NCBI RefSeq assembly: GCF_005116455.1
Contig: NZ_SWBP01000001.1
Span: 930,001-994,000, forward strand
Length of the DNA: 64,000 bases
Origin: Pedobacter cryophilus
GTDB lineage: Bacteria; Bacteroidota; Bacteroidia; Sphingobacteriales; Sphingobacteriaceae
Direction: 5' to 3'
Part shown: positions 27,591 to 36,103 of the stretch, piece after piece
How positions within the stretch are numbered: position 1 is the first letter of the stretch
Layout of the letters: every line of letters begins with the position of its first letter
Position numbers and translations under genes: made by a program
Notes under the pieces: generated by a model
The model's input: the letters and a program-made list of their open reading frames with translations, nothing else
Databases searched by the model: none
Told to the model about the DNA's origin: nothing

Positions 27591-27680
27591 TAGCCCCGAT
27601 GGCAATGAGCTCTTTTTATGTTTGGGGTATAGAGGGTTAAGCCACATAAAAAAGCGGAATGTACAGCGGGACTAGCTATA
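27591..27680 (+). ncRNA. Dispersed structured repeat, Flavo-1-like (copy 2)
   Basis: About 90 bp: TAGCCCCGAT, then CTTTTTATGT paired with ACATAAAAAAG around a 22-nt loop, then AGCGGGACTAGCTA. CCCG/CGGG closes the outside. It matches the copy at 12801-12880 in reverse orientation. It sits in the 355-bp gap between rnc and pdhB. The rest of that gap has AGTATCAAG direct repeats near 27484-27530 and the pdhB promoter. Confidence 0.5.
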
Positions 27681-27768
27681 ATAATTGGGGAGAAACCTGC
27701 GCTTCAAAATTTTATATTTTTTACTATTTATTGCTATAATATTGTGGCATTTAATACCCTTCACTTAG

Positions 27769-27799
27769 CTTGCTTTTAAAACAACATTAATTATATTTG
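27769..27799 (+). promoter_or_regulatory. Promoter of pdhB
   Basis: CTTG (27769-27772, one mismatch to TTTG) and a perfect TATATTTG (27792-27799) are 19 nt apart, as expected for the Bacteroidota housekeeping sigma factor. The start falls about 25 nt before the ATG. Confidence 0.65.
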
Positions 27800-27829
27800 C
27801 GTTCCTTAAAATAATTTAGAGACATCATA

Positions 27830-28816
27830 ATGAGAGAAATACAATTCAGAGAAGCGCTTAGAGAAGCCATGAACGAAGAAATGCGTAAGGACGACAAAAT
27901 ATTCTTAATGGGCGAGGAAGTGGCTGAGTATAACGGTGCTTATAAAGTGAGCCAAGGAATGTTAGATGAGTTTGGTGCTAAAAGAGTAATTGATACGCCT
28001 ATTGCTGAGCTTGGTTTTGCTGGTATTGCTATTGGTGCGGCTATGAATGGTTTGCGTCCGATTGTTGAATTTATGACTTTTAATTTCTCTTTGGTAGCAA
28101 TTGATCAAATCATCAACAGTTCTGCTAAAATTCTTTCGATGTCTGGCGGCCAGTTTGGTTCCCCAATTGTTTTTCGTGGGCCAACAGGTAATGCTGGTCA
28201 GTTAGGAGCGCAACACTCACAAAATTTTGAAAATTGGTTTGCTAATTGCCCTGGTTTAAAAGTGGTAGTTCCATCTACTCCTTATGAAGCTAAAGGCTTA
28301 TTAAAATCTTCTATTATTGATAATGATCCTGTTATTTTTATGGAATCTGAATTGATGTATGGAGATAAAGGAGAAGTGCCAGAAGAAGAATACTACATTG
28401 AAATTGGCAAAGCTAATGTAATGCAAGAAGGTACAGATGTAACCATTGTATCTTTTGGTAAAATGATTACCAGAGTAGTTAACCCAGCAATTGAAGCTTT
28501 AACTAAAGAAGGAATTAGTGTAGAGTTAATAGATTTAAGAACAGTTAGACCTATTGATTATGACACCATTTTAGCTTCTGTTAAAAAGACCAATAGATTA
28601 GTAATTGTAGAAGAAGCATGGCCATTGGCTTCTATTTCTTCTGAAATTGCATTTAACGTACAAAAAAATGCTTTTGATTATTTAGATGCACCAGTTTTAC
28701 GTATTACTTGTGCTGATGTACCATTGCCATACGCACCAACTTTAATTGCAGAAAGTTTACCTAATCCAGAGCGTGTAATTAACGCTGTGAAGAGCGTGAT
28801 GTATGTGAAGAAATAA
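27830..28816 (+). CDS. pdhB: Pyruvate dehydrogenase E1 component, beta subunit
   Basis: 328 aa; with the alpha subunit it decarboxylates pyruvate on thiamine pyrophosphate. Recognisable blocks are 'REALREAMNEEMRKDDKIFL', MGEEVAEYNGAYKVSQG, 'DTPIAELGFAGIAIGAAM', 'FRGPTGNAGQLGAQHSQ' and the C-terminal 'PLPYAPTLIAESLPNPE'. The alpha-subunit gene is not adjacent, so the complex is encoded at more than one place. Own promoter and terminator make it monocistronic. Confidence 0.95.
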   Translation: MREIQFREALREAMNEEMRKDDKIFLMGEEVAEYNGAYKVSQGMLDEFGAKRVIDTPIAELGFAGIAIGAAMNGLRPIVEFMTFNFSLVAIDQIINSSAKILSMSGGQFGSPIVFRGPTGNAGQLGAQHSQNFENWFANCPGLKVVVPSTPYEAKGLLKSSIIDNDPVIFMESELMYGDKGEVPEEEYYIEIGKANVMQEGTDVTIVSFGKMITRVVNPAIEALTKEGISVELIDLRTVRPIDYDTILASVKKTNRLVIVEEAWPLASISSEIAFNVQKNAFDYLDAPVLRITCADVPLPYAPTLIAESLPNPERVINAVKSVMYVKK

Positions 28817-28835
28817 AAAATTAAATCATATAATT

Positions 28836-28877
28836 TAAAAAGTCGGGTAAATAAAATTAATTTACCCGACTTTTTTT
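28836..28877 (+). terminator. Terminator of pdhB
   Basis: AAAAAGTCGGGTAAA pairs perfectly with TTTACCCGACTTTTT, followed by a T tract, 20 bp after the stop. Confidence 0.9.
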
Positions 28878-28912
28878 TGTTCTTTTACCTTTTTAAAACT
28901 AAAACTATAAAC

Positions 28913-29599
28913 ATGAAAAAATTAATTTACCTAAGCATTTTATTTGTTTTTCTAGGATTTTTAAACGCTAGCGCACAAGACAAAATTTATAAAACCAATG
29001 GAGAAGTAATAGAGGCGAAAGTTACTGAAGTAGGCGCTACAGAGGTTAAATACAAGGTTTTTGCCAATTTAAATGGACCAGTTTATACCCTAACAAAACA
29101 GCAAATTATTAAAGTGGTGTATGAAGGTGGAAAGGTTGAAACTTACGAAGTAATTCAAGAAGCAAGTTTGCCAAAGGCCGAAGAAAAAAGAGCACAAAAT
29201 GTTTTTGTAGAATTTTTAGGTCAAGGGCTTTTATTTACAGCTAATTACGATACCAGATTTAGCAATAAAAGAAATGGAATTGGTGGTAGAATAGGAATTG
29301 GAGCTATAGGCGGTGATGGAGATACGTTTGTTTCTATTCCTGTTTCATTAAACTATTTATTAGGAGAGGGTAAAAATTTGTTTGAAATAGGCGTAGGCGC
29401 AACCTATGCAAGTATTTCTGGAAATAGCGACTCGATTTTTAGTGAAGGAGGAGATACTGTTATTGGGACTATGAGTTTTATGTACAGGTTGCAACCCGTT
29501 AAAAGTGGTTTCTCTTTTAGAGGAGGATTTACGCCTATATTTACCAGTGAGGGTTTTATTCCTTACTATGCAGGTTTAAGTTTAGGCTATACTTTTTAA
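28913..29599 (+). CDS. Secreted beta-rich protein, probable outer-membrane barrel
   Basis: 228 aa from the ATG at 28913; a TTG-initiated frame 36 nt upstream adds residues before the signal peptide and is rejected. The signal peptide ends ASAQ. Residues 20-70 form a small domain ('IYKTNGEVIEAKVTEVGATEVKYKVF') common at the start of Bacteroidota outer-membrane proteins. The rest alternates Gly/aromatic strands and ends in a C-terminal aromatic (LSLGYTF), as barrel proteins do. No specific function is seen. Confidence 0.75.
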   Translation: MKKLIYLSILFVFLGFLNASAQDKIYKTNGEVIEAKVTEVGATEVKYKVFANLNGPVYTLTKQQIIKVVYEGGKVETYEVIQEASLPKAEEKRAQNVFVEFLGQGLLFTANYDTRFSNKRNGIGGRIGIGAIGGDGDTFVSIPVSLNYLLGEGKNLFEIGVGATYASISGNSDSIFSEGGDTVIGTMSFMYRLQPVKSGFSFRGGFTPIFTSEGFIPYYAGLSLGYTF

Positions 29600-29620
29600 G
29601 AGTTTATTTATTACGCATAA

Positions 29621-29652
29621 AAAAAAGCTGCCCTTTTGGAGCAGCTTTTTTG
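29621..29652. terminator. Bidirectional terminator
   Basis: AAAAAAGCTGC pairs with GCAGCTTTTTT around a 9-nt loop between convergent genes. Confidence 0.88.
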
Positions 29653-29671
29653 TTTTATAGAGAAAATTGAA

Positions 29672-30544
29672 TTAAAACTTCAAATTCACTTGTAGTCCAA
29701 CTTGTTCATTACTTCTGGCCAATGAGTTTTGTAGGTTGTACACATCATTTTGCAAATTAATAATTGCAGCTTCTTTTCTTCTCAATTCATCTTCTTGCAT
29801 AGTAGATCTTAAAGGCACTAAATTGCTTCTGGCACCTGTTAATTTTTCTATGGCAACAGCCAATAATTGCTCACCAAAAGAAAGTGTTTCTGTAGTTGAG
29901 GTATATTGGTTATAATAATCATTTCTAGTGTTCCAATAAGAATCGCTGTGGGTGCTTCTGTCATAATCTCTACATTCGCCAATGTAATCGCCGTGGTTTA
30001 AATGAGCTTTTACAGCATTTTCTGATACATTAATCATTACGGGATAATTACCACCTGTTTGGTGACAAATAGAAACTTTTTTGTTTCCTTTTGGTCCTTT
30101 GTTATCATAATAATCGTTATTACCATTAAACCAAACTACTCCAGGATAATAGGTGCTATTTACCCAATTAGATTTTTTAAAACCCTTTAATTTTTTCATT
30201 CTCGTATCAAAACGGTCATCATCCCATTTACCATCATTCCATCTTTCCTCTACTCGCCACTGGTTGTCATCCTTTTTCTCGTTTTTTTGACCTTGGTTTT
30301 TATAATTTCCCTTATCCTCGTTTTTATTGTATTGCTTATTGCGATTTTCGTTTCTATCATCATCACGATCGTCATCATTTTGATCTCTTTTTTGATCATT
30401 TTGATTTTTAGACGATTGTTCATTTCGGCTTTTTTCTTTATTACCGTTTCCGTTACCATTTTTCTTTTGACCTTGATCAAAAGTTGAAGTACCTAATACC
30501 ATAAATGGGATAATAGCTACACTAAATAAATATCCTAGTTTCAT
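29672..30544 (-). CDS. Secreted low-complexity protein with a conserved Cys/His module
   Basis: 290 aa. After a signal-like start (to about residue 24), residues 25-100 are an Asn/Asp/Lys/Arg-rich low-complexity tract. A compact module then begins KVSICHQTGGNYPVMI and ends NHGDYIGEC. This Cys/His pattern recurs in many secreted bacterial proteins and looks like a small cross-linked or metal-binding fold. A C-terminal helix pair (about 230-285) is coiled-coil-like. It follows the small lipoprotein gene by 4 bp, so the two are co-transcribed. The function is unknown. Confidence 0.7.
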   Translation of the reverse strand: MKLGYLFSVAIIPFMVLGTSTFDQGQKKNGNGNGNKEKSRNEQSSKNQNDQKRDQNDDDRDDDRNENRNKQYNKNEDKGNYKNQGQKNEKKDDNQWRVEERWNDGKWDDDRFDTRMKKLKGFKKSNWVNSTYYPGVVWFNGNNDYYDNKGPKGNKKVSICHQTGGNYPVMINVSENAVKAHLNHGDYIGECRDYDRSTHSDSYWNTRNDYYNQYTSTTETLSFGEQLLAVAIEKLTGARSNLVPLRSTMQEDELRRKEAAIINLQNDVYNLQNSLARSNEQVGLQVNLKF

Positions 30545-30548
30545 AATA

Positions 30549-30770
30549 TTAATTTTTTGCTTGAAATTCGTTTTCTACTTCTTTTAATGATTGTTGCACT
30601 TTTTCTATCTGCTCTGCAACTTCTTTCTCAGATTTTTCGAGAGAATCTCTTACCGAATCCATTTTTGTGATTTCAGGCTCTTTAGCGCTTGATGTATTGC
30701 TACTGCAAGAGGTGGCTAAGCCTAAGCTTATCACGCTAAAAAACAGTATGTTGAATGCTAACTTTTTCAT
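30549..30770 (-). CDS. Small lipoprotein with coiled coil
   Basis: 73 aa. The lipoprotein signal ends ATSC (Cys near 22) followed by SSNTSSA. The rest (about 35-73) is a charged heptad-like helix (DSLEKSEKEVAEQIEKVQQS). It resembles short structural lipoproteins in size and design but not in sequence. First gene of a two-gene operon with the low-complexity secreted protein. Confidence 0.7.
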   Translation of the reverse strand: MKKLAFNILFFSVISLGLATSCSSNTSSAKEPEITKMDSVRDSLEKSEKEVAEQIEKVQQSLKEVENEFQAKN

Positions 30771-30908
30771 TTATGATTATTATTTAAATAAGGTTTAATT
30801 TTTTTACTTAGAATACAATTACCCTGCCGTATAAAATTTAGATTCAAAATCTTTCCACTCCCTTTTTATATTGATATCATTATTCACATCTTCGCATAGC
30901 GAAACGAT

Positions 30909-33191
30909 ATGGAGAAATTTAATTTACAAATAGCACAAGAGTTAGGAATTGGCTACCAACAGGTAAACACCACAATCCAATTATTAGACGAGGGAGCTAC
31001 CATTCCCTTTATTGCCAGGTATCGAAAAGAGATGACGGGTAGTTTGGATGAAGTGCAAATAGCCGCAATTAGAGATCGGATTCATCAATTAAAAGAGTTA
31101 GAAAAAAGAAAAGAGGCTATTTTAAAATCTATTGAAGAGCAAGGTAAATTAACCCATGAGTTAGAAAGCCTGATACTTAAGGCAGAAACCATGACCGTTT
31201 TAGAGGACATTTATTTACCCTATAAACCTAAAAGGAAGACTAAGGCTTCTGTTGCCCGAGAAAAAGGATTAGAGCCCTTAGCGCTTCAGATTTTAGCTCA
31301 GGACAAAAACAATCCAGAAGAGGAAGCTTCAGATTTTATCGATACAGAAAAAGGAGTAAATTCTATTGCTGAAGCTTTACAAGGAGCAAGAGATATTATT
31401 GCCGAAATTATTTCGGAAAACGCAGAAGCCAGAGCTACTATTAGAACCTTGTTTTTTGAAAAAGGGATTTATAAATCGGAAGTAATCAAAGGAAAAGAAG
31501 TAGAAGGCATAAAATATAAAGATTATTTTGATTGGAGCGAGCCCGTAAAAACAGCGCCATCACACAGAGTTTTAGCCCTTAGAAGAGGAGAAAAAGAGCT
31601 GATTTTAAAGTTAGATGCACTTCCAGAAGAGGAAGACGCTATTCGTATTTTAACTCAAAATTTTATCCATGCAAATAACTCAAAAGCAGCGCAAGTACAA
31701 TTAGCAATAGAAGATGGATACAAAAGGCTGCTAAAACCTTCTATGGAAACAGAAACTCGTTTAAAATCTAAACAAGCGGCTGATGAAGAAGCGATTAGAG
31801 TTTTTGCTGAAAATGCTCGTCAGTTATTGCTGGCAGCACCCATTGGGCAAAAAAACGTGTTGGCCTTAGACCCAGGTTTTAGAACTGGCTGTAAATTGGT
31901 TTGTTTAGATAAACAAGGCAAGCTATTAGAAAATACCACTATTTACCCACATACTGGAGCTGGTGTAGCTAAAGAAGCGGCACAAACATTAAAATTTTTA
32001 GTTCAAAAACATCAAATAGAAGCTATTGCTATTGGCAACGGAACGGCAAGCCGCGAAACAGAAGATTTTGTAAAAGCACAACAATTAGAAAATGTATTGG
32101 TAGTAATGGTGAATGAAAGTGGGGCTTCCATTTATTCGGCATCTGAAACCGCAAGAGAAGAATTTCCAGATCATGACATTACCGTTAGAGGAGCTGTTTC
32201 TATAGGGAGAAGAATGATGGATCCTTTAGCCGAGTTGGTTAAAATTGATCCTCAATCTATCGGCGTAGGCCAATACCAGCATGATGTGGATCAAAATAAG
32301 TTACAAACTTCATTAGATGATACGGTGATGAGTTGTGTAAATGCCGTTGGAGTAGAGTTAAATACAGCGTCTAAACAAATTTTAGCTTACGTATCTGGTT
32401 TAGGTCCGCAATTGGCGCAAAACATTATAGAATACCGCAATTTACATGGTGCTTTTAAAAATAGAAATGCCTTAAAAAAAGTAGCTCGCCTAGGCGATAA
32501 AGCTTTTGAACAAGCCGCTGGGTTTTTAAGAATCAGAAATAGCGATCATCCATTAGACGCCAGTGCTGTTCACCCAGAGCGTTATGCTTTGGTAGAGAAA
32601 ATGGCTAAAGATTTAAATTGCAAAGTAGCCGATTTGTTGAAAGATGACCAATTAAGAAAGCAAATTGAGCTTAAAAAATATACCTCAGATGAAGTTGGAT
32701 TACCCACATTAAAGGATATTATTGCCGAATTGGCTAAGCCAGGTCGAGATCCAAGAGCACAATTTGAAGCTTTTTCATTTGCTGAGGGCATCAATAAAAT
32801 TGACGATTTAAAAGCCGGAATGAAATTACCAGGTATTGTAACCAATATTACCAATTTTGGTGCTTTTGTAGATATAGGCGTTCATCAAGACGGATTGGTG
32901 CATTTGAGTCAAATGGCTGACAAATTTATCTCCAATCCAAATGAAGTGGTAAAAGTTTCGCAAAGGGTACAAGTAACGGTGGTGGAAGTAGATGCTGCCC
33001 GTAAAAGAATTTCTTTAAGCATGAAAACTGGAGGAGAGGCTAAAAAAGATATTCCAAAGCCTCAGCAAAAAACAAAAGCTAATCAACAGCTGGTAGTTAA
33101 AAAGCCAGCATTTGTAAAGAAAGAAGAGCCCAAAGCAGTAGAGGGCGATATGCAGGATAAGCTGAAAGCTTTATTTGGTAAATTTAAATAG
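30909..33191 (+). CDS. tex: Tex-family RNA-binding transcription accessory protein
   Basis: 760 aa with the Tex order of domains. They are an N-terminal helical region with 'IPFIARYRKEMTGSLDE', a YqgF/RNase H-like domain starting NVLALDPGFRTGCKLV (near 315), helix-hairpin-helix repeats ('GLGPQLAQNIIEYR'), and a C-terminal S1 domain (GIVTNITNFGAFVDIG, near 640). A Lys-rich tail follows. Tex binds nucleic acid and affects transcription and toxin gene expression in other bacteria. Its role here is a general one. Confidence 0.95.
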   Translation: MEKFNLQIAQELGIGYQQVNTTIQLLDEGATIPFIARYRKEMTGSLDEVQIAAIRDRIHQLKELEKRKEAILKSIEEQGKLTHELESLILKAETMTVLEDIYLPYKPKRKTKASVAREKGLEPLALQILAQDKNNPEEEASDFIDTEKGVNSIAEALQGARDIIAEIISENAEARATIRTLFFEKGIYKSEVIKGKEVEGIKYKDYFDWSEPVKTAPSHRVLALRRGEKELILKLDALPEEEDAIRILTQNFIHANNSKAAQVQLAIEDGYKRLLKPSMETETRLKSKQAADEEAIRVFAENARQLLLAAPIGQKNVLALDPGFRTGCKLVCLDKQGKLLENTTIYPHTGAGVAKEAAQTLKFLVQKHQIEAIAIGNGTASRETEDFVKAQQLENVLVVMVNESGASIYSASETAREEFPDHDITVRGAVSIGRRMMDPLAELVKIDPQSIGVGQYQHDVDQNKLQTSLDDTVMSCVNAVGVELNTASKQILAYVSGLGPQLAQNIIEYRNLHGAFKNRNALKKVARLGDKAFEQAAGFLRIRNSDHPLDASAVHPERYALVEKMAKDLNCKVADLLKDDQLRKQIELKKYTSDEVGLPTLKDIIAELAKPGRDPRAQFEAFSFAEGINKIDDLKAGMKLPGIVTNITNFGAFVDIGVHQDGLVHLSQMADKFISNPNEVVKVSQRVQVTVVEVDAARKRISLSMKTGGEAKKDIPKPQQKTKANQQLVVKKPAFVKKEEPKAVEGDMQDKLKALFGKFK

Positions 33192-33213
33192 TGAACTTTA
33201 ATTAGGAAGATAA

Positions 33214-34374
33214 ATGTATAACGTGTTAAAATATGTATTCTTAAAAGTATTTTTTTTGATTTTATGTGTTGCTTGTGGCCATGTAAGTAGTGCTCAAAAA
33301 ATAGATAGTATTCCTTTTTCATTAGATAAGCAGCTGTTGGTGTTTAAGGGGCAGTTAAACGGAATCACTGTTGATTTTGCTTTTGATACAGGCGCATCAT
33401 CAAGCGTGGTGAATTCAAAAAACATATTGGTAGCAGGCATTAAAGAATTGAAAGGAAGCAGTGGTATTACAGATGCCAACCAAACAAATGCCACATTAAA
33501 AAACGTTTTGATAGAAGATTTGGCTATTGGGCAGTTCCATATCAACAAGTTAAAAACAATCACTTTTGATATGCCTTATTTGTATTGTGCAGATTTATTA
33601 TTATTAGGGCAAGATGTAATCAAGAAGTTTAATTGGAAAATAGACTTTGAAAAAAAAGTAATTTATGTGAGTAATACCCCATTTGTAATTAGTAATGATA
33701 TGCTTGTTTGGCCAATAAAATATCATAATAATCGCCCAATGGTTGAACTTATTTTGAACAATGAAGTTGAAAAAAATTGTTTAATTGATTTTGGTTTTAA
33801 TGGAACTTTAAGTGTAAACCCCTTATTAGGGTCAATAAACAAAACTTTTGATGATAAGCAAGCTAAAAATCAAGGTAAGCTATCCATTTCATCAACCATG
33901 GGATTAACAGGTTTAGGAAAGCCCAAGCCCGTAAAAGAGTTTATAATGGACAGTTTGTTCTTGAATAAAACACTTATTAAAAACATTCCTATTTCCATTA
34001 ATGAGCAGTCTGATCATAAAATTGGCGTTCAATTTTTTAATACTTATTGTAAGTCGGTTATTTTGAATCATAGCAACAATACCTATTACTTAAGTCCTTC
34101 AAAGCAACAGTTTACTACTAAAAGCACTTTTGATGCAAGAGTGACCTATAAAAAAGAAAAGCTTTTTATAACCGCAAAAAACATGAATAAAAATAGTACT
34201 GCTTTAGCTTTTGAAATGGACGAAGAAATAAAGACTGTTAATGGTAAAGATGCTATGTTTTTTAAAGACGAGTGCGAATTCTTGCTGTGGTTTTACTTAA
34301 ATAAAGATACAGAGGTTGAAATAGAGAAAATGAACGGAGTAAAAATTAAGGTTAAGAATTCCAATTTCTTATAA
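33214..34374 (+). CDS. Retropepsin-like aspartyl protease with C-terminal PDZ-like region
   Basis: 386 aa. A signal peptide (ends SSAQ near 28) precedes two retropepsin-like halves. The first has the active-site motif FAFDTGASSSVVNS, the D-T-G triad expected of aspartyl proteases. The second half carries LIDFGFNGTLSVN, where DTG is replaced by DFG. The last ~90 residues ('ALAFEMDEEIKTVNGKDAM', 'VEIEKMNGVKIKVKN') look like a PDZ-type domain. Probably a periplasmic or surface protease. Loss of the second DTG means activity may be weak. Confidence 0.8.
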   Translation: MYNVLKYVFLKVFFLILCVACGHVSSAQKIDSIPFSLDKQLLVFKGQLNGITVDFAFDTGASSSVVNSKNILVAGIKELKGSSGITDANQTNATLKNVLIEDLAIGQFHINKLKTITFDMPYLYCADLLLLGQDVIKKFNWKIDFEKKVIYVSNTPFVISNDMLVWPIKYHNNRPMVELILNNEVEKNCLIDFGFNGTLSVNPLLGSINKTFDDKQAKNQGKLSISSTMGLTGLGKPKPVKEFIMDSLFLNKTLIKNIPISINEQSDHKIGVQFFNTYCKSVILNHSNNTYYLSPSKQQFTTKSTFDARVTYKKEKLFITAKNMNKNSTALAFEMDEEIKTVNGKDAMFFKDECEFLLWFYLNKDTEVEIEKMNGVKIKVKNSNFL

Positions 34375-34397
34375 AATGTTCTAAAAAGAGGAAAACA

Positions 34398-34431
34398 AAA
34401 AACTCAAAGCCATATCGCTTTGAGTTTTTTG
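34398..34431. terminator. Terminator after the aspartyl protease gene
   Basis: AAAAACTCAAAGC pairs with GCTTTGAGTTTTT, between convergent genes, with T-rich flanks. Confidence 0.85.
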
Positions 34432-34441
34432 TTTTTTATAT

Positions 34442-34681
34442 CTATTCTTTTTCAGTTTCTGGAGGGGTAGGTTGTTGGTCTAGTTTAGGCTCACTTTTAA
34501 GACCCTCAAACTGCTTATCTTCGTCACCATTTTTTTCTTGGTAACTCCCTTCACCTTTATCATCTAAATTATCTTTCCTACGGTCAGCTTCTTCCGCTGC
34601 CCTAGTTATTTGCTCTTTAATCCGCTTATCTAAATGATCTTGATGCGGACCAGATTCCCAATTTTTATCTTTGACATCCAT
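34442..34681 (-). CDS. Small hydrophilic protein, unknown
   Basis: 79 aa, highly charged and without hydrophobic segments; probably disordered. It starts MDVKDKNWESGPHQDHLDK and ends with a Pro/Glu/Lys-rich tail. It is bounded by a shared terminator downstream and the Lrp-type regulator gene upstream on the same strand. No family is recognised; codon use and the ATG look normal. Confidence 0.55.
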   Translation of the reverse strand: MDVKDKNWESGPHQDHLDKRIKEQITRAAEEADRRKDNLDDKGEGSYQEKNGDEDKQFEGLKSEPKLDQQPTPPETEKE

Positions 34682-34732
34682 AACTCCCTTATTAATAATT
34701 TATAAGGAATAGAAGTCAAAATTCCTGCCAGT

Positions 34733-35209
34733 TTATTTTAAGGTAATTTGTCTTTTAATGCTTTCTTCTAAAGAAATAAAGGTCTCTGTACGTTGAATAC
34801 CCGGAATGGCTTGCACCTCATCATTTAATACATGGCGTAAATGCGTAGTATCCCTACAAATAATTTTGGCAAACATAGAATAAGCACCAGTACAATAGTG
34901 CAATTCTACTATTTCCTTTACTTGTTTTAATTTTTCAACCGCATCATGGTAAATAGAACCTTTTTCTAGATAAATGCCTAAGAATGCACAAATATCATAA
35001 CCCACTTTTTGGGCATCTACAATTAAGTTAGAGCCTTTAATTATTCCCAAATCCTGCATCTTTTTCATTCTCACATGTATGGTTCCGCCAGAAACGATCA
35101 ATTCTTTAGCAATTTCAGTATAAGCAGTAGTTGCATCATTCATTAAAATGGATAAAATTTCGATATCCAAATTATCAATTTCCAAATTAGGTCGGGTTTT
35201 ATCAAGCAT
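34733..35209 (-). CDS. Lrp/AsnC-family transcriptional regulator
   Basis: 158 aa. An N-terminal winged HTH (IDNLDIEILSILMNDATTAYTEIAKELIVSGGTIHVRMKKMQ; quoted ends only for position) lies at about 11-62. The C-terminal RAM ligand-binding domain contains 'CTGAYSMFAKIICRDTTHLRHVL' and 'IPGIQRTETFISLEE'. Lrp-type proteins form octamers sensing amino acids. It is divergent from the tRNA-like gene across a 165-bp AT-rich gap that could carry its own operator. Confidence 0.92.
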   Translation of the reverse strand: MLDKTRPNLEIDNLDIEILSILMNDATTAYTEIAKELIVSGGTIHVRMKKMQDLGIIKGSNLIVDAQKVGYDICAFLGIYLEKGSIYHDAVEKLKQVKEIVELHYCTGAYSMFAKIICRDTTHLRHVLNDEVQAIPGIQRTETFISLEESIKRQITLK

Positions 35210-35282
35210 GTTTTTATTGATTATTAATATTAAACAAGTATAAATAAAAAATTTATAAAAATTAAAATATAATGTTGAAATA

Positions 35283-35314
35283 TTTGCAACGTATTGGCTT
35301 ATGCTTTACATTTG
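35283..35314 (+). promoter_or_regulatory. Strong promoter of the tRNA-like gene
   Basis: TTTG (35283-35286) and TACATTTG (35307-35314) are separated by 20 nt, a full match to the Bacteroidota consensus TTTG/TAnnTTTG. The start would be near 35320, giving a 55-nt leader before the tRNA-like sequence. Confidence 0.7.
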
Positions 35315-35374
35315 TTCTATACAATAAATCAAAAGGGCAAGCCTGATGATTACAATTGAAAAAATAAAATACAC

Positions 35375-35486
35375 TGTAGGGTGGTGAAATTGGCAGACAC
35401 ACCTCCTTGTCTCGGTGGCGAAGATTTGGGAAATAGCCGCAAGGTGAAATAACTGCTTCGTGTAGGTTCGACTCCTACCCCTACAG
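35375..35486 (+). tRNA. Atypical tRNA-like gene with a giant variable arm (anticodon uncertain)
   Basis: A perfect 7-bp acceptor stem TGTAGGG/CCCTACA and a perfect T arm GTAGG-TTCGACT-CCTAC are present, with a type-II (Leu-like) D arm GTGAAATTGGCAGACAC. The anticodon arm reads CCTCC-TTGTCTC-GGTGG with a T.T mismatch; by position the anticodon would be GTC, which normally belongs to Asp, not to a type-II tRNA. The variable region is 43 nt (35419-35461), roughly two to three times normal, closed by CGAAG/CTTCG and holding two mini-hairpins. The discriminator is G and the 3' end reads GCC, without encoded CCA. It is therefore a divergent tRNA, a tRNA-derived RNA or a pseudogene. A strong promoter and terminator flank it. 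Confidence 0.55.
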
Positions 35487-35521
35487 CCCTTTCGTTTAAT
35501 TTAGGTTTATAATTGGTTAGT

Positions 35522-35550
35522 TTAAGCTCCTTCTCCCCGTTGGAGCTTAA
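35522..35550 (+). terminator. Terminator of the tRNA-like gene
   Basis: TTAAGCTCC pairs perfectly with GGAGCTTAA around an 11-nt loop, followed 13 nt later by a run of T. It supports a discrete short transcript. Confidence 0.65.
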
Positions 35551-35863
35551 CTGTTTTATAAGCTTTTTTTTGTCATGCTGAATTTATTTCAGCATCTTAT
35601 TAAGCAAGTAGCTTCCGCATTTTGCTTTCCGCTTTTTTTGTCATGCCGTTCCGATAGCTATCGAGATTATTTCAGCATCTAATCAAGCAATATTTAAACA
35701 TCATAAATAAGCTTTTAGCTTTCCGCCTTCAGCTTTTTTCTGTCATGCTCCATCTTCAGCTTTTAGCTTTCCGCATTTTGCCTTAAGCTTTTCAGTGCAA
35801 CAAGCACTATTTATTTTCCATTTTAAGCTTTAAGCTTTCCGCTTTTTGCCTTAAGCTTTATAT
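35551..35863. repeat. Intergenic filler of short repeats
   Basis: No gene. The stretch is made of repeated fragments: TGTCATGCTGAATTTATTTCAGCATC (a hairpin-capable unit, first half near 35573-35598 and a variant at 35641-35676), several AGCTTTCCGC pieces, TTAAGCTT runs, and a GATAGCTATC palindrome at about 35652. It looks like accumulated repeat debris at the border of the accessory region. Confidence 0.5.
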
Positions 35864-35997
35864 GGGCGTTCCCCTTTAATCCCGATAGCTATCGGGAGGG
35901 TCGGTGTTTTACGCACTCCGCTACGCTGCGGTTTTTTTGCCCAAAAGCAAAAAGAACAGGTTTTTGCAAAACCTCACTCTAAACACCTAACGCTGCC
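35864..35997 (+). repeat. Dispersed ~120-bp repeat, copy 1 (upstream of rhuM)
   Basis: Begins GGGCGTTCCCC, contains GGGTCGGTGTTTTACG, a GCTACGCTGCGG block, AAAGCAAAAAGAACAGG, TTTTTGCAAAACCT, and ends CACCTAACGC. This copy carries an extra CCCGATAGCTATCGGG palindrome. Copies 2 and 3 (36981-37096, 45555-45670) have the same order and orientation. Such GGGCGTT...CCTAACGC elements are common in this phylum; the function is unknown. Confidence 0.8.
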
Positions 35998-36103
35998 TTG
36001 CTTAATGGTAAATATTATTGTGATAAATTCAATCCCCTAATTTTTAAATGATTAGAAATAATTACGATATTGGGTTTAATCTAAACTATCCCCTTAAAGA
36101 CAT

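Noticed and set aside
30287-30487. Very hydrophobic plus-strand ORF
   Set aside because: Complement of the Asn/Asp/Lys low-complexity tract of the secreted protein gene; composition artefact.
35375-35486. Ordinary tRNA-Leu
   Set aside because: D, T and acceptor arms fit, but no Leu anticodon can be placed in a 7-nt loop and the variable arm is far too long; kept as an atypical tRNA-like gene.
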